From: Anaerolineaceae bacterium UBA5211 | GTDB taxonomy: Bacteria > Chloroflexota > Anaerolineae > Anaerolineales > Anaerolineaceae | Length of the DNA stretch: 6,168 bases | Direction: 5' to 3' | Assembly: GCA_002412595.1 (NCBI GenBank) | Contig: DHVJ01000024.1 | Span: 2,357-8,524, forward strand | Shown: in pieces, positions 1-4,993 of the stretch | Layout: the number at the start of each line of letters is the position of its first letter | Numbering within the stretch: the first letter of the stretch is position 1 | The notes under the pieces: model-generated | The model's input: the letters and a program-made list of their open reading frames with translations, nothing else | Database searches by the model: none | Told to the model about the DNA's origin: nothing | Translations under genes and position numbers: made by a program

Positions 1-58
1 CCTGCGCCAATTTGGCCTAAATGGGTTACTATTGAATTGTATTCAAAGGAGGTTTGAT

Positions 59-502
59 ATGGGTAAGAAACTGTTGCTCTCCAAAATCCTTGCCATCGCG
101 GGGACTGTCTTGTTGTTATTTCCCATCCTGGCCATGCTGGTGACTGGTATTGTGGGCTCGATCCGGCGCGGATGGTTCATGGTCGATTATATGCTACCCG
201 CCGAACTGGGCATCGTGGTGATCGCCGGGGCTGCCAGCCTGCTGGTTGCGGCCATTTTGGCAAAGAAGTACGTCAAATGCGTGGTGTGGACGCTCGCGGC
301 CACGGTGGTGTTGATCGCTGCCTGCACCGGACTGGCCGCTGCCACCGGGCTCGCATCCGGTCGGGTGCAGACCACAGAGGTGCCGGTGATCTTCGGCATT
401 GTTATCGGTGCGCTGATCGCCTTTGATGTGGCTGTTGCGTTGCTTGGTGTGCTGGGCATTTTGCTGACGATCGCATTGTTCAAAAAAGCGAAAACTGCCT
501 GA
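59..502 (+). CDS. Small four-helix membrane protein, function unknown
   Basis: A 147-residue, very hydrophobic protein that I do not recognise as a named family. Predicted membrane segments lie at about residues 8-33, 48-68, 74-97 and 108-141; the last is long and could be two short helices. Lys at positions 3, 4 and 9 before the first helix, Arg-Arg at 36-37 after it and a Lys-rich tail (KKAKTA) are the main basic groups. No catalytic motif is evident. The start is the ATG at 59, six bases after a strong AAAGGAGG (45-52). The frame stays open upstream to a TTG at 32, but that start would place the Shine-Dalgarno inside the gene. Only 58 bases of upstream context are visible, so operon membership is unknown. 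The gene ends about 100 bases before the DUF35 gene. That this is a real gene is well supported; function is not. Confidence 0.8.
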   Translation: MGKKLLLSKILAIAGTVLLLFPILAMLVTGIVGSIRRGWFMVDYMLPAELGIVVIAGAASLLVAAILAKKYVKCVVWTLAATVVLIAACTGLAAATGLASGRVQTTEVPVIFGIVIGALIAFDVAVALLGVLGILLTIALFKKAKTA

Positions 503-527
503 GCACCTGACAAAAACGAAAAGCGGC

Positions 528-542
528 AACCTGATAGGTTTT
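528..542 (+). terminator. Weak hairpin with T run after the first gene
   Basis: AACCT, a GAT loop, then AGGTT continuing into TTTT gives a five-base stem, 25 bases after the stop codon at 502. It is short, so it is at best a weak terminator, but its position between two separately translated genes fits. Nothing else stands out in this gap. Confidence 0.3.
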
Positions 543-604
543 GATAGACTGCTCCGTCTAAACTTACCCTTGCAAGTAACAGAAAAAGTGAAACGGAGAA
601 GAAA

Positions 605-1003
605 ATGGAAGTTCCACGCCATTGGAGATTGAAACAACAAAGATACGCACTGGTCGGCGAGGTTTGCCCCCACTGCGATGCCAAGATTTTCCCGCCGCGC
701 GACGTGTGCCCGCACTGCGGCGGCGAGGCCAAAACCCAGTACGCGTTCAGCGGCAAGGGTAAAATTTATTCATACACCATCATGCGCGACGCGCCCGCCG
801 GCTACGAGGAGAACATCCCCTACACCGTGGCGGTGGTAGCGCTGGATGAAGGCCCCATGGTCACCGCGCAGCTCACCGACCTCGGCGAACAGCTGGTGGA
901 GATCGGCATGCCGGTGGAGATGGTGACGCGCAAGATCCGCCAGGACGGCGACGAGCGCGGCATGCTGGTGTATGGGTATAAGTTTAGACCGGTAATGAAG
1001 TAG
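605..1003 (+). CDS. Zn-ribbon / OB-fold protein of the DUF35 family, intact
   Basis: A 132-residue protein with the two-part DUF35 layout. An N-terminal rubredoxin-like zinc ribbon has CPHC at residues 21-24 and CPHCG at 35-39. A C-terminal OB-fold follows from about residue 48, beginning FSGKGKIYSYTI. In other bacteria and archaea such proteins usually sit beside, and form complexes with, thiolases or HMG-CoA-synthase-like enzymes, where they are thought to bind acyl-CoA. No such partner is in this window, so the substrate is unknown. The ATG at 605 follows GGAG (595-598) by six bases. The length is normal for the family and all four cysteines are present. Base composition is clearly GC-rich compared with the genes downstream. 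Its 3' end is the source, or a close relative, of fragments repeated at 1952-2170, 4133-4182 and 4898-4947. Confidence 0.93.
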   Translation: MEVPRHWRLKQQRYALVGEVCPHCDAKIFPPRDVCPHCGGEAKTQYAFSGKGKIYSYTIMRDAPAGYEENIPYTVAVVALDEGPMVTAQLTDLGEQLVEIGMPVEMVTRKIRQDGDERGMLVYGYKFRPVMK

Positions 1004-1026
1004 AAGATCAGTAATCAGTGAACAGG

Positions 1027-1061
1027 AAACCGCTTTCCGTTAGGAAGGTGGTTTTTATTTT
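1027..1061 (+). terminator. Rho-independent terminator of the DUF35 gene
   Basis: AAACCGCTTTCC (1027-1038), loop GTTA, then GGAAGGTGGTTT (1043-1054) forms a twelve-pair stem in which two pairs are G-U. It runs into TTTTTATTTT. It starts 24 bases after the DUF35 stop codon and recurs in both later repeat copies. Confidence 0.85.
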
Positions 1062-1072
1062 CTATGCCATAA

Positions 1073-1099
1073 TTGCAGCGTATCAGAATGCCGCATAAT
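1073..1099 (+). promoter_or_regulatory. Promoter-like pair conserved in the repeat (unit 1)
   Basis: TTGCAG (1073-1078) and CATAAT (1094-1099) are 15 bases apart, just after the terminator and about 70 bases before the 1167 gene. The equivalent place in the copy at 4245-4271 has TTGGAG and TATAAT at the same spacing. A 15-base spacer is short for a housekeeping promoter. Conservation between copies is the main support. Confidence 0.5.
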
Positions 1100-1104
1100 A
1101 CTTC

Positions 1105-1113
1105 GTTTGGTGC
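1105..1113 (+). other. Degenerate GTTRRRY half-site before the 1167 gene
   Basis: GTTTGGTGC lies where the homologous copy at 4277-4286 has GTTGGGCGGC. It fits GTTRRRY at six of seven positions. Together with GCAACCAAC (1900-1908) after the stop codon it would bracket the 1167 gene, as the perfect pair brackets the 4344 gene. On its own it would not be convincing. Confidence 0.35.
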
Positions 1114-1166
1114 ACTCTCGCTCTAAGCCTTAGGATTATCACTATCACTGATTGATGGAGGAAGAA

Positions 1167-1886
1167 ATGGGAAAAGTGAAATATGCGCTGGAACGCGGTG
1201 GAGATAAATCACTGGAAGTTTCATGGAAAGGTCGTTTTAAAAACACAAAAGTTCGGCTCAAAGGCAATTTGATAGGCGAAATTCCCAATAAAAAAGAACT
1301 TATGACCGGGAAGATTTTTCAATTGCCAGACGAGACATCCCTAAAAGTACAACTTGTCAAATCCGAACTTCGAGTTCTGCAGAACGATAAACCCGTGCCG
1401 GGTTCTGTTTCTGACCCCATTACAAGGCTTGGTCTGTCCTTCAGCGTTATTTACTTCATCGCTGGATTGAACATCGTGTTGGGGTTCATTGCCTTGATTT
1501 TTCAAGTCGAATTCCTGCAAACTCTGGGATTTGGCATTATCTCCGTTGCCATTGGGTTTATATTCCTAGTGTTGGGATTTTTCACACAGCGCCGTTCTCG
1601 CATCGCGTTGACAGCCGCTTTGATCATCTATGGTCTGGATTGTGCGCTGGCGCTTTTCAATCTTTTGCCATTTCTTCTGAGTCTTGTGTCGATGGTTGCT
1701 ACAGTCTTCAATTTTGACGTCCATTGGTCCCTCAGACGGCAGGCTGGTGAATTTCTTCAGGTCAATGCACTTTTTATCGGCATTTTGACTATGGCCATCA
1801 TGCTCCGCCTATATTTTCTATTGTCAATGTGGCAAGGCATTGGCGCGATCAACGCGCTCAAGAAAGGAACTCCGCCCCCTGTCTGA
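1167..1886 (+). CDS. Membrane protein with soluble N-terminal domain, function unknown
   Basis: A 239-residue protein. Residues 1 to about 86 are polar and look beta-rich (LEVSWKGRFKNTKVRLKG, then IGEIPNKKEL and QLPDETSLKVQL). Residues about 90-222 are membrane segments near 92-112, 117-139, 145-165, 167-182 and 203-222. The end is WQGIGAINALKKG. I know of no assigned function for this layout; it resembles uncharacterised two-part proteins with a small domain followed by a multi-helix membrane module. The ATG at 1167 is chosen because GGAGG (1157-1161) precedes it by five bases. The frame is open from a TTG at 1152 and an ATG at 1155, but those would swallow the Shine-Dalgarno. The gene sits between a terminator/promoter block and an attC-like arm that begins 15 bases after its stop codon, so it is probably expressed alone. 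It is AT-richer than the DUF35 gene. Confidence 0.85.
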   Translation: MGKVKYALERGGDKSLEVSWKGRFKNTKVRLKGNLIGEIPNKKELMTGKIFQLPDETSLKVQLVKSELRVLQNDKPVPGSVSDPITRLGLSFSVIYFIAGLNIVLGFIALIFQVEFLQTLGFGIISVAIGFIFLVLGFFTQRRSRIALTAALIIYGLDCALALFNLLPFLLSLVSMVATVFNFDVHWSLRRQAGEFLQVNALFIGILTMAIMLRLYFLLSMWQGIGAINALKKGTPPPV

Positions 1887-1901
1887 TAGTGCAAGCAATG
1901 C

Positions 1902-1930
1902 AACCAACAAAGCGTGCAGCGGACGGTGGG
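1902..1930 (+). other. attC-like left arm after the 1167 gene, truncated
   Basis: AACCAAC (1902-1908, six of seven matches to RYYYAAC) is followed by AAAGCGTGCAGCGGACGGTGGG. It aligns base for base, with one gap, to the arms at 4748-4777 and 5617-5643. Shared positions are CAACA, a G three bases on, CA, GAC and a terminal GGG. No complementary right arm follows. Within about 20 bases the sequence becomes a DUF35 fragment, so the site is broken. A local GGAATTCC palindrome (1929-1936) lies at the broken end. Confidence 0.6.
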
Positions 1931-1951
1931 AATTCCACTCCTTTGGCGCAA

Positions 1952-2170
1952 GCTCCCGCCGACTACGAGGAGAACATCCCCTACACCGTGGCGGTGGTGG
2001 CGCTTGACGAAGGTCCCATGGTCACCACGCAGCTCACCGACCTCGGCGAACAGCCGGTGGAGATGGTGACGCGCAAGATCCCCCAGGACGGCGACGAGCG
2101 TGGTATGCTGGTTTATGGGTTGCTCTGCACTCCCTGCGGTCGTAAGTTCCGACCGGTGATGAAGGGGTAG
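1952..2170 (+). pseudogene. 5'-truncated second copy of the DUF35 gene (OB-fold part only)
   Basis: These 73 codons including the stop align with residues 63-132 of the 605-1003 protein; the zinc ribbon and the start of the OB-fold are missing. Relative to that gene there is an in-frame 18-base deletion between GGTGGAGAT repeats (loss of LVEIGM). There is also an in-frame replacement of the Tyr codon by eight codons (2120-2143, encoding LLCTPCGR), and an extra Gly codon before the stop. Point differences are 10 silent against 3 amino-acid changes (G to D, A to T, R to P). That pattern means the copy diverged as a working gene before it was cut. An ATG at 1898 is in frame and would add residues encoded by the attC-like arm, but it lacks a convincing Shine-Dalgarno. 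I therefore call it a remnant; a short expressed protein is not excluded. Confidence 0.8.
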
Positions 2171-2192
2171 ATTCCTATGTGATTAGTCGAAG

Positions 2193-2222
2193 CGCCCTCC
2201 ATCACTGGAGGGCGATCTTTTA
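2193..2222 (+). terminator. Terminator after the truncated DUF35 copy
   Basis: CGCCCTCCA (2193-2201), loop TCAC, then TGGAGGGCG (2206-2214) is a perfect nine-pair stem followed by ATCTTTTAG. It replaces the AAACCGC hairpin found after the other DUF35 ends, so this unit has a different terminator at the same place. Confidence 0.8.
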
Positions 2223-2224
2223 GT

Positions 2225-2252
2225 TTGCTTTGAAAAGGGAAATGGTTATAAT
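2225..2252 (+). promoter_or_regulatory. Candidate promoter upstream of the HEAT-repeat gene
   Basis: TTGCTT (2225-2230), a 16-base spacer, then a perfect TATAAT (2247-2252) begin right after the terminator. This is the same order as in the other units. If used, the leader before the ATG at 2439 would be about 180 bases and would contain the hairpin at 2321-2344. Confidence 0.5.
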
Positions 2253-2320
2253 TAAGAAGATGGGGAAATAAGTGAACCTAACTGACTGGGTTGATTTCCT
2301 CAGAGGGTCAAAATGAAATT

Positions 2321-2344
2321 GGTGCATTCGCTTTTGAATGCACC
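2321..2344 (+). other. Perfect hairpin in the leader of the HEAT-repeat gene
   Basis: GGTGCATTC (2321-2329), loop GCTTTT, then GAATGCACC (2336-2344) is a perfect nine-pair stem. No T run follows directly, so it is not a standard terminator. It could be an operator or leader structure. Apart from this hairpin and the promoter, the stretch 2253-2438 shows nothing I can identify. Confidence 0.5.
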
Positions 2345-2438
2345 CTACTAGCTTTCTCTCTTCGTTTTTTGCAATTCTCATGACCGTAGCGAAAACCAGC
2401 CGTTTGCTTTACACCACCTCAAAACCAGGAGAACAATA

Positions 2439-3890
2439 ATGTCACTTTTTGGAAAACCAGATGTTAAAAAATTATTGTCTCAGAGAAACGTCAATGGTCT
2501 ACTCAAGGCACTTAATAATAATGATGACTATGTGCGCGAGTCTTCTGCTAATTCTTTGGGGGAAATCGGGGATATAAGAGCTATAGAACCACTCATTGCT
2601 GCACTCAGAGACCCATGCCCTTCTGTACGCAATAATGCAGCTTTTGCACTAAAGAGACTCGGATGGCATCCTGATAAAAATGAAAGCGGGGCTTACTACT
2701 GGGTTTCTAGTGAAGATTGGGAAAAGTGTCTAGATATCGGAAGCTTGGCTATCGTTCCCCTTGTAGAGACAATGTTAACACATTACTCAGAATACACTCG
2801 CATGGATGCAGCCACAACGCTTGGAAAAATTGGTAGTTCTCAAGCTTTGAAACCGTTAATTTTTGTTCTCTTAAACGACAAAGATTTTAATGTTCGAATG
2901 CATGCTGCTGAAGCATTAGGACAAATAGGTGATGTTGGTGCCTTAGCTCCTTTACTTTCCATTCTCCAGATGGGCGAAACCACAGACATGTATTTAGTCC
3001 GGGAGGCTGCGGCGATAGCCTTAGGCGAAATAGGTTCTAAGGAAGCAGTGGACGTTCTTATCAATGTGGCGATAAAAGAGGATTCCCGTGTTAGACCAGC
3101 TGCTCTCAAAGCTATAGGAAATATCGGAGCTTTTGATGTTCTCACTGACTTACTTAAAAAACCCAAAGTATCCAAGTATGTGGCTGAAATTCTAAACGAA
3201 ATTGGATTTGTGCCTACTAAAAAAGAAACCAAGGTTCGCTTATTATTACAGCTTAATAAATGGGAAGAACTTGAAAAACTCGGAAAGGCTGTTGTTCCTA
3301 TTCTTATTAAAGCAGCAAGTGAACAAAAAGATGATAGATTTGTGATTATCGAAACACTAGCTAGGATAGGCGACAAATCTTCTGCGAATGTAGTATTGGA
3401 TTACTTGTTTGAGCACCCAGTTGAGTTCTCAAAAGGAGTGGTAAAACACAGTTTTTATGATGACATTAACTCTAAGACAACTTACGTCCCCAATTATAAT
3501 TTTGAACATCCCATACAAGTAACTTTATCGAACTATTTTGCCACCTATGCTAAGCTGTTTGATAATTACACCGAACTTATCCTTAAAGTAGCGGGTTATA
3601 ACGCTGTTGAATCTTTACAGAATTATGAGTGGACATATCCATTAGATGAAGCCGAAAGTGTTGTCAGAAAACTATGCGGCATTGTTTCACCTGTCTCAAA
3701 CAATCTCTTACATAAAGTAGCAAATAAAAGGAATATTGAAGTTCGAGGGATATTGACAGATTACGGCTGGAAGTTAAGGGTCTTAAATTTCGAGTCTATG
3801 CGAGAGCTAGCTAGAATCGAACTAATAAACAGAGGTAATCCTGAATATGATCCATTTTCATATCTATCTGTAGACGAATGGAAAATATAA
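2439..3890 (+). CDS. HEAT-repeat protein (PBS-lyase HEAT-like)
   Basis: A 483-residue soluble protein, probably a cytoplasmic protein-binding scaffold. Helical repeats with the DxxVRxxAAxALGxIG pattern are clear at about residues 29-45, 58-76, 119-133, 149-165, 184-200 and 215-231. Two inserts of the same type interrupt them: 76-111 (GWHPDKNES...YYW...W..C..IG...VPLVE) and 256-291 (GFVPTKKET...W..L..LG..VVPILIK). Each starts with an aromatic/Pro turn and ends in a Trp helix. Residues from about 320 on are not repeat-like and I do not recognise them; they hold a Tyr/Asn-rich part (339-395). No enzyme motif, signal peptide or membrane segment is seen. HEAT proteins of this type act as adaptors, and some relatives are phycobilin lyases, which is unlikely here. 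The ATG at 2439 follows AGGAGA (2427-2432) by six bases. The gene is much AT-richer than the DUF35 copy upstream, suggesting acquisition. Confidence 0.9.
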   Translation: MSLFGKPDVKKLLSQRNVNGLLKALNNNDDYVRESSANSLGEIGDIRAIEPLIAALRDPCPSVRNNAAFALKRLGWHPDKNESGAYYWVSSEDWEKCLDIGSLAIVPLVETMLTHYSEYTRMDAATTLGKIGSSQALKPLIFVLLNDKDFNVRMHAAEALGQIGDVGALAPLLSILQMGETTDMYLVREAAAIALGEIGSKEAVDVLINVAIKEDSRVRPAALKAIGNIGAFDVLTDLLKKPKVSKYVAEILNEIGFVPTKKETKVRLLLQLNKWEELEKLGKAVVPILIKAASEQKDDRFVIIETLARIGDKSSANVVLDYLFEHPVEFSKGVVKHSFYDDINSKTTYVPNYNFEHPIQVTLSNYFATYAKLFDNYTELILKVAGYNAVESLQNYEWTYPLDEAESVVRKLCGIVSPVSNNLLHKVANKRNIEVRGILTDYGWKLRVLNFESMRELARIELINRGNPEYDPFSYLSVDEWKI

Positions 3891-3986
3891 ACTCGAATTT
3901 GGTATCAAAAGAAAAAATAAATGGAAACTGTTTCATCGGAACATGTAACCAAAACATTAAGTCATAACTATATTGCAAAACCTGCT

Positions 3987-4111
3987 CCTCACCGTGTGCA
4001 CCGGACATCACAAGGACATCGGGGCTGGCCGTGTGGCATCCGCTAAAAAAGGCGTTCCTAGCACTTTTTCACCTCGCTATAATCGGCGGCAAGTAAGCCA
4101 AACCGTTAGAA
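3987..4111 (+). other. Degenerate attC-like region after the HEAT-repeat gene
   Basis: The right end is the stronger part. CGGCGGCAAGTAAGCCAAAC followed by CGTTAGAA (4084-4111) matches the right arms at 4847-4876 and 5068-5093 (..TAA.GC...CCG). It ends in GTTAGAA, one base off GTTRRRY. The left end, CCGTGTGCACCGGACA (3992-4007), resembles the GCGTGCACCTGACG of the site at 4748. The two arms no longer pair well and no clear RYYYAAC box is present. The 96 bases between the HEAT stop codon and this region hold nothing identifiable. Confidence 0.4.
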
Positions 4112-4132
4112 TGCTATTCGCAGCCATTCTGC

Positions 4133-4182
4133 GCGGACCGAGTCGTATGTACGGGGATAAGTTCAGACCGGTAATGAAGTAA
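4133..4182 (+). pseudogene. DUF35 3'-end fragment, copy 3
   Basis: The last 31 bases (from 4152) correspond to the DUF35 C-terminus: the frame GGG GAT AAG TTC AGA CCG GTA ATG AAG TAA reads GDKFRPVMK. The 19 bases before that align only loosely with the DUF35 gene. All 50 bases are identical to 4898-4947. There is no usable start codon or Shine-Dalgarno. An open frame through here from 3973 reads across the degraded attC-like site and has no family resemblance, so I treat this as a non-coding remnant. Confidence 0.7.
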
Positions 4183-4198
4183 AAGAAAAGTGATCAGG

Positions 4199-4229
4199 AA
4201 ACCGCCTTCCTTGAGGAAAGCAGTTTTTG
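4199..4229 (+). terminator. Terminator hairpin in repeat copy 3
   Basis: AAACCGCCTTCC (4199-4210), loop TTGA, then GGAAAGCAGTTT (4215-4226) with a T run. Two of the twelve pairs are C-A mismatches, so it is weaker than the copies at 1027 and 4962. It should still separate the downstream gene from upstream transcription to some degree. Confidence 0.65.
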
Positions 4230-4244
4230 ATTTCTATGCCATAA

Positions 4245-4271
4245 TTGGAGCGTATCAAGAGTCCGTATAAT
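4245..4271 (+). promoter_or_regulatory. Candidate promoter for the HXXEE-like gene
   Basis: TTGGAG (4245-4250), a 15-base spacer and a perfect TATAAT (4266-4271) lie 16 bases after the terminator. They have the same spacing as the homologous pair at 1073-1099. The start codon is about 70 bases downstream. Confidence 0.55.
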
Positions 4272-4276
4272 AAATA

Positions 4277-4286
4277 GTTGGGCGGC
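4277..4286 (+). other. GTTGGGC half-site; left end of a perfect 10-bp inverted repeat
   Basis: GTTGGGCGGC contains an exact GTTRRRY box. Its perfect reverse complement GCCGCCCAAC is at 4745-4754, so the pair brackets the whole 4344-4739 gene. No attC-like right arm precedes the box; instead it directly follows the DUF35-end/terminator/promoter block. Confidence 0.6.
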
Positions 4287-4343
4287 AAGCGAAGAGAATG
4301 AACCAGTTCAGTCCGATATCAAAGGATAACGAAGGAAAAATAC

Positions 4344-4739
4344 ATGCCCCCTGATACTATTCTCATTCTGTCCTATATCATCTTCATGTGGTTGGTTATC
4401 TTGCATACCTTCGAAGAAATTTCCTGTGACATCATGGAAGTAAATATTGGTCATATAAGGATGACCAAGAAAAAATACTTGTTTGGGGCCAGCATGATCT
4501 CAACGGTCAATCTACTCACCCTCGCCTTTTTAGTTATTGGCCTCCCCCTTGGTTACTATCTTGGTTTATTTACTTCTGCTATCATTGGCGTATTTCAAGG
4601 TATCGTACACACCATTGGGTACTTGCGAGAAAACAAAAATGCACGTGGTTTAGGAGCAGGTTTTTATTCATCAATTCCATTGGCACTCTTTGGGATAGTT
4701 CTCTTTTCCCAATTTATATGGGTAATCATATCCGATTAA
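4344..4739 (+). CDS. HXXEE-type integral membrane protein
   Basis: A 131-residue protein with about four membrane helices (near residues 6-22, 48-68, 72-92 and 108-129). The first helix ends in HTFEE (21-25), which matches the defining HXXEE motif of the HXXEE domain family of predicted integral membrane proteins. Asn56 in helix 2, His89 in helix 3 and the Gly-rich turn GLGAG (102-106) before the last helix are further polar positions of the kind conserved in that family. The biochemical role of the family is unknown; buried His and Glu suggest metal binding or catalysis within the membrane, which is inference. The ATG at 4344 follows AAGGA (4332-4336) by seven bases. The gene is AT-rich, has its own promoter-like sequence and is framed by the 10-bp inverted repeat, so it reads as one cassette. 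Confidence 0.75.
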   Translation: MPPDTILILSYIIFMWLVILHTFEEISCDIMEVNIGHIRMTKKKYLFGASMISTVNLLTLAFLVIGLPLGYYLGLFTSAIIGVFQGIVHTIGYLRENKNARGLGAGFYSSIPLALFGIVLFSQFIWVIISD

Positions 4740-4747
4740 GTTATGCC

Positions 4748-4876
4748 GCCCAACACAGCGTGCACCTGACGTGTGGGAGTCTGCGCGATTTACAGGCATT
4801 TATTTGGCTTCGGTTTTTTTCTGCTCCCAAACATTGTCCACGCCCGCCCACACGCAGGTAACGCAAACCGGTAGAT
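4748..4876 (+). other. attC-like recombination site (most complete in the window)
   Basis: The order matches an integron attC site. The R'' box is GCCCAAC (4748-4754), followed by spacer ACA. The left arm is GCGT.GC.ACCTG.A.CGTGTGGG (4758-4777). After a 69-base loop comes the right arm CCCACACG.CAGGT.A.ACGC (4847-4864), then spacer AAACC and an R'-like GGTAGAT (4870-4876, one base off GTTRRRY). Pairing gives eight, five and four base pairs. A4769 is the only unpaired base between the first two helices. An extra base at this place, inside GAC, is typical of attC sites such as that of aadA1. The 129-base length is within the known attC range. The site begins eight bases after a cassette-size ORF. 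No integrase gene is visible, so the function is inferred from structure. Confidence 0.6.
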
Positions 4877-4897
4877 CAACACTTTCACATCTGTGGT

Positions 4898-4947
4898 GCG
4901 GACCGAGTCGTATGTACGGGGATAAGTTCAGACCGGTAATGAAGTAA
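4898..4947 (+). pseudogene. DUF35 3'-end fragment, copy 4
   Basis: Identical over 50 bases to 4133-4182, ending with codons for GDKFRPVMK and TAA at 4945-4947. It begins 21 bases after the attC-like site at 4748-4876. It has no start codon context and cannot make a DUF35 protein. Confidence 0.7.
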
Positions 4948-4991
4948 AAAAAGCGATCAGGAAACCGCCTTCCTTGAGGAAAGCGGTTTTT
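4918..4991 (+). repeat. Repeat block copy 4: DUF35 3' end + terminator
   Basis: Nearly identical to the first part of 4152-4271, but the similarity stops just after the hairpin T run. The TCTATGCCATAATTG tract of the other copies is missing and a different promoter-like sequence follows. Confidence 0.75.
4962..4991 (+). terminator. Terminator hairpin in repeat copy 4
   Basis: AAACCGCCTTCC (4962-4973), loop TTGA, then GGAAAGCGGTTT (4978-4989) continuing into TT. Eleven of twelve positions pair, so it is a good intrinsic terminator. Confidence 0.8.
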
Positions 4992-4993
4992 GA

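Larger units (their letters stand above)
971..1099 (+). repeat. Repeat block copy 1: DUF35 3' end + terminator + promoter
   Basis: This stretch covers the last eleven DUF35 codons, the hairpin after them and the promoter-like region. It recurs at 4152-4271 in full. It recurs at 4918-4991 up to and including the hairpin. The codons for KFRPVMK, the GATCAG/AATCAG stretch, the AAACCGC..TTCC hairpin and the TCTATGCCATAATTG.AGCGTATCA tract are all recognisable. Here the block is attached to the full-length gene, so this is probably the ancestral copy. Confidence 0.8.
4152..4271 (+). repeat. Repeat block copy 3: DUF35 3' end + terminator + promoter
   Basis: Homologous to 971-1099 along its whole length, including the TCTATGCCATAATTGGAGCG tract that follows the hairpin. 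It is closer to the copy at 4918-4991 through the hairpin, with the same loop TTGA and the same AAACCGCCTTCC arm. The copies at 4152 and 4918 therefore share a more recent ancestor than either does with the intact gene. Confidence 0.75.

Noticed and set aside
187..756. Long minus-strand open frames over the first gene and the DUF35 start
   Set aside because: They lie opposite two well-supported + strand genes in GC-rich sequence, have no Shine-Dalgarno or recognisable domain, and give low-complexity Ser/Thr/His-rich proteins.
1829..2170. Open frame from inside the 1167 gene through the truncated DUF35 copy as a 113-aa protein
   Set aside because: The start is inside another gene, and the first 40 codons are the end of that gene and an attC-like arm read in another frame. 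Only the DUF35 part has similarity, so it is reported as a remnant.
2840..3376. 178-aa minus-strand frame opposite the HEAT gene
   Set aside because: It mirrors the regular HEAT repeats on the other strand, is Ser/Ile-rich with no known domain, and has no convincing ribosome site.
3923..3935. GAAACTGTTTC inverted repeat after the HEAT gene as a terminator
   Set aside because: Five pairs with a one-base centre cannot form a stable hairpin loop, and no T run follows.
3973..4182. 69-aa open frame ending in GDKFRPVMK
   Set aside because: Only the last nine residues resemble DUF35; the rest reads through the degraded attC-like region. No Shine-Dalgarno precedes the ATG.
4277..4754. Inverted repeats at 4277 and 4745 as ends of an insertion sequence
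   Set aside because: The enclosed gene is a small membrane protein, not a transposase. No target-site duplication is obvious, and the boxes fit attC outer boxes better.
971..4991. CRISPR-like array formed by the repeated blocks
   Set aside because: Copies are few, long, unevenly spaced by whole genes, and of coding and terminator origin; there are no short uniform spacers and no cas genes.
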